Source of the DNA: Rubrivivax sp. | GTDB lineage: Bacteria; Pseudomonadota; Gammaproteobacteria; Burkholderiales; Burkholderiaceae_C | Length of the DNA stretch: 64,000 nucleotides | NCBI GenBank assembly: GCA_027490215.1 | Contig: JAIXYO010000066.1 | Coordinates: 62,001-126,000, forward strand | Direction of reading: 5' to 3' | Shown: piece by piece, positions 56,808-64,000 of the stretch | Layout of the letters: every line of letters begins with the position of its first letter | How positions within the stretch are numbered: position 1 is the stretch's first letter | Translations under genes and position numbers: made by a program | The notes under the pieces: generated by a model | Told to the model about the DNA's origin: nothing | The model's database searches: none | Seen by the model: the letters and a program-made list of their open reading frames with translations, nothing else

Positions 56808-58247
56808 TCAGCCGGGAAACTCGGCCAACCCAAACTTATGACTTTTGTTGACACGTGGTTCGGTGGACATGCGTACCAGCGGACCAATCGCAATCAGTGC
56901 GGCAAACATCAACGCGATCTCGACGTGATAGACGACGCTGTATCCGACGGATGGATCAGACAGCCCCGTTCCCAGCATGCCTTGGGATGCCATGCTCGTC
57001 ACGACGTCGCGCAGGGCGCCGCCGACAGCAATGGACACGCCAGCGGCTGTCGCCTGGACCGCGCCCCAGGCCCCCAGCGCCAGACCGATCTGCCCGGGCT
57101 TTTCGAGGCTCATCGCCACTGTCAGGGTGCTCACGGCGAACAGGCCGCCACCGAATCCAATCAAGGCGGCACCGATGCGAAAGAGCGCTGGCGAGTCGAG
57201 GGGCGCAGCGAAGATCACCGCGGAAAATGCCACGATGCCGACCATGATCCCGATAGACGCGAGTCGCAAGGCGTCGACGCCCTGACCAAGCCAGCGCGCC
57301 GCGAGGCCGAACGCCAGCAGGGCACCACCGGCCAGCAGGGCCGTGAGCACGGTTGTCGCGCCCACTGTCAGCTTGAGGATTTCGCCACCGTAGGGCTCAA
57401 GGATGATGTCCTGCATGCTGAAAGCAGCCGTCCCGAGGCCAACGACCACGAGGAAGCGCAGGGTGCGACCTTGACTTACGAACGATTGCCAACTGGTGCT
57501 GAAGTCAGGACGAGGCCGGCTTTTCGCGGTGCCGTCTGGGTTGCGGGCTTCCTGTTTCCACAAGGCAATCAGATTGAGTGCCAGCGTGACTGCAGCAGCG
57601 CCCTGCACGACCTTGATCAGGCGCAATTGACTGAAGTCGGCCAGCAGCAAGCCGAAGATCAGACCACTGAGCACCATGCCCACCAGCAGCATCACGTACA
57701 TCAGTGCGACCACGCGCGGCCGGGCTTTTTCGGGGGCGATGTCGGTGGCCAAGGCGAGGCCTGCGGTCTGCGTGATCTGCGAACCAGCGCCCACCATCAG
57801 GAATGCCACCGCTGAACTCACTTGTCCCAACCATGGTCCGGCGTGTGAGTCTCCCGACAGCAGGATCAGGGCGAACGGCATGATGGCGAAGCCGCCAAAT
57901 TGCAGCCAGGTTCCGATCCAGATGTAGGGCACACGCTTCCAGCCCAGCACGGATCGGTGTGTATCGGACTTGAAGCCGACCAAGGCCCGGAACGGTGCGA
58001 ACACCAGAGGCAGTGCAACCATCAGCGAGACCAGCCAGGCGGCCATTCCCATCTCGACGATCATCACCCGGTTGAGCGTACCGATCAGCAGCACGGTTGC
58101 CATGCCGACCGTGACCTGGAACAGAGACAGACGCATCAGGCGGCCGAGCGGCAACTCGTTGGTTGCCGCATCGGCGAACGGAAGGAAGCGCGGCGCAACG
58201 TCGAGCCATTGCTTGGCTCGCAGCATCAGCAGCGTCGGTCTGCTCAT
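56808..58247 (-). CDS. lhaA: LH1 assembly factor LhaA (PucC/BCH2 MFS family)
   Basis: A 479-residue protein with about twelve membrane helices and the BCH2-family segments RVMIVEMGMAAWLVSLMVA and FRALVGFKSDTHRSVLGWKR. It delivers bacteriochlorophyll to, or assembles, light-harvesting 1. The start at 58247 overlaps the bchM stop (ATGA), so the longer in-frame extension is rejected. The puhA promoter in other purple bacteria often lies inside lhaA. I found no clear TGT-N12-ACA pair in the 32-base gap before puhA. Confidence 0.92.
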   Translation of the reverse strand: MSRPTLLMLRAKQWLDVAPRFLPFADAATNELPLGRLMRLSLFQVTVGMATVLLIGTLNRVMIVEMGMAAWLVSLMVALPLVFAPFRALVGFKSDTHRSVLGWKRVPYIWIGTWLQFGGFAIMPFALILLSGDSHAGPWLGQVSSAVAFLMVGAGSQITQTAGLALATDIAPEKARPRVVALMYVMLLVGMVLSGLIFGLLLADFSQLRLIKVVQGAAAVTLALNLIALWKQEARNPDGTAKSRPRPDFSTSWQSFVSQGRTLRFLVVVGLGTAAFSMQDIILEPYGGEILKLTVGATTVLTALLAGGALLAFGLAARWLGQGVDALRLASIGIMVGIVAFSAVIFAAPLDSPALFRIGAALIGFGGGLFAVSTLTVAMSLEKPGQIGLALGAWGAVQATAAGVSIAVGGALRDVVTSMASQGMLGTGLSDPSVGYSVVYHVEIALMFAALIAIGPLVRMSTEPRVNKSHKFGLAEFPG

Positions 58248-58957
58248 CGCCGCACAAGCTCCAGCGCTTGAGAAGTGTAGAAACCGCTGGAGATGCGCTG
58301 CGTGCGCCCGCGCTTCCAATCCTGCAGGGAAGGATCGGCTGCCAGCAGACGATGCAACGTCGACTCGGCCACCGGCTCGATCCACGGCGCGCGGTCGCTG
58401 CGGGGCAGCATGCGTCCAATCGCCCTGAAGACGATCAACGCCGGGTTGCTGGGTGCGTAGGTGAACAGCAGGCCGCGGCGAGTTCGCTCGGCCAGACCCG
58501 CAACGACACGCACTGCATCCGGCGTGCAGTAGTGGATCAGCGAGTCCATGCCAACCACGTAGTCAAATTCGCCGAGCGCCGGATCCAGCATGTCGCCCGA
58601 TCGGAAATCAATGCGACCCGTGCTGTATTCACTGGTCAACTCGGCCGGTTGGCGGTCGCGCGCCAGATCGACGAGTGTCGGAGACAGATCAATCGCCAGC
58701 ACGTGCGCACCACGTTGCGCCGCTTCAACCGCAAGGGCGCCAGTACCACAGCCGGCATCCAGCACGCGCATTCCGCTGAGGTCGTCGGGCAGCCATCCAA
58801 GCAGCGTCGAGCGCATGCGGTCTCGGCCGGCACGCACGGTGGCGCGGATGCGACCGACCGGTGCGTCTGAGGTGAGCCGAGCCCAGGCCTGCACGGCGGT
58901 GCGATCGAAATAGTCTTCGATCTTGCCGCGGCGTTCGAGATAGCTCAGTGGATTCAT
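58244..58957 (-). CDS. bchM: Mg-protoporphyrin IX O-methyltransferase
   Basis: A 237-residue SAM methyltransferase: motif I RVLDAGCGTGALAVEAA, DLSPTLVDLARDR and the family C-terminal ISSGFYTSQALELVRR. It methylates the propionate of Mg-protoporphyrin IX, between BchH/D/I and AcsF. It lies 40 bases after bchL and overlaps lhaA by four bases. Confidence 0.94.
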   Translation of the reverse strand: MNPLSYLERRGKIEDYFDRTAVQAWARLTSDAPVGRIRATVRAGRDRMRSTLLGWLPDDLSGMRVLDAGCGTGALAVEAAQRGAHVLAIDLSPTLVDLARDRQPAELTSEYSTGRIDFRSGDMLDPALGEFDYVVGMDSLIHYCTPDAVRVVAGLAERTRRGLLFTYAPSNPALIVFRAIGRMLPRSDRAPWIEPVAESTLHRLLAADPSLQDWKRGRTQRISSGFYTSQALELVRR

Positions 58958-58997
58958 GGGTTCCTTCAGTACTTCAAGGAGAGGCTAGTGCGAACGA

Positions 58998-63704
<4,707 letters not shown>

Positions 63705-63733
<29 letters not shown>

Positions 63734-64000
63734 AGAGTGTCTCTACGGTGATCACCGGTACGTTGTGTTCTTGCGCGTATCGCTCGGTGTTGCGGCGAGC
63801 TTTGCCGCGCACGAAGAAGGGGATCTTTCGAAGTTCCTTCTCCGCATCCGGAGCCCAGCTTGCCGGGATCGCGGCCGCGGGGCTTTCTGAGTGGGTGGGT
63901 GGCAGTTGTTCTTCACTTGCGACCGCTTCCATGCGGGCATCGCCGGCGTCGCTGTTGGCAGGCGTGGGCGCTGCGGGGCGAGGGCTCGCATGCCCACCAA
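63705..64000 (-). CDS. bchB: Light-independent protochlorophyllide reductase subunit B, 3' end
   Basis: The frame is open from the window edge, so only about 98 C-terminal residues are seen. The final domain [19 protein letters not shown] and [11 protein letters not shown]...[12 protein letters not shown] is the hallmark BchB/ChlB C-terminus. An Ala/Pro/Ser-rich linker precedes it. BchB and BchN form the catalytic NifDK-like component that BchL serves. The order bchB-bchH-bchL-bchM is as in other betaproteobacterial phototrophs. Confidence 0.92.

Overview
The window is high-GC chromosomal DNA from a betaproteobacterium, most likely a Burkholderiales of the Rubrivivax / Methylibium / Roseateles kind. 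Three things point there: a purple-bacterial photosynthesis block in the order bchB-bchH-bchL-bchM-lhaA-puhA-puhB-puhC-acsF-puhE (all on the minus strand); serine-cycle and folate C1 genes (ftfL, mclA, hprA, mtdA, fchA); and a betaproteobacterial pyruvate dehydrogenase operon with two lipoyl domains on E2 and one on E3. The species call is inference from gene content. No rRNA, tRNA, CRISPR array, insertion sequence or phage gene was recognised.

Layout. 1-5.8 kb: the end of a histone-deacetylase-fold gene, rmuC, an MFS transporter, a periplasmic glutaredoxin-like protein and oligopeptidase A. 6.0-9.2 kb: a PAS sensor kinase and FixJ-type regulator. 9.4-15.6 kb: aceE-aceF-lpd. 15.6-24.2 kb: an accessory region with an orphan FtsX-type permease, a FeeM-like N-acyl amino acid synthase carrying a PilZ domain, a methyltransferase-ThiF pair, a PEP-CTERM protein behind a near-consensus sigma-54 promoter, and the PrsT TPR lipoprotein of PEP-CTERM systems. 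24.4-29.1 kb: a DODA-type dioxygenase, oleate hydratase, an Acg-type flavoprotein and a second C-terminally sorted surface protein. 29.3-31.5 kb: the shp-dhc-cytochrome b561 operon, with the b561 fused to a second diheme domain. 31.6-33.1 kb: lemA plus a GIDE-domain membrane protein with an EF-hand. 33.2-37.9 kb: a Mn/Fe-type ABC importer followed by a pyruvyltransferase-like gene. 38.1-43.3 kb: C1 genes in two divergent groups. 43.4-52.6 kb: fabI, then rimP-nusA-infB-rbfA-truB-typA. 52.8-64 kb: photosynthesis genes.

How the parts work together. BchB/L (with BchN outside the window), BchH, BchM and AcsF make bacteriochlorophyll. PuhA is reaction-centre subunit H, and LhaA and PuhB/C/E assemble reaction centre and LH1. 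AcsF is the oxygen-dependent cyclase, so pigment can be made with oxygen present. FtfL, Fch, MtdA, HprA and MclA carry formate-level carbon into serine-cycle intermediates. The remaining serine-cycle enzymes must lie elsewhere. The 17-24 kb locus is the best candidate for an undescribed system: it looks like a c-di-GMP-responsive acyl-amino-acid pathway beside exosortase-sorted surface proteins. No exosortase gene is in the window.

After start-site choice, no gene-free stretch exceeds 300 bases. The longest gaps (5814-6067, 20165-20431, 24190-24450, 26894-27154) are described with their neighbours.
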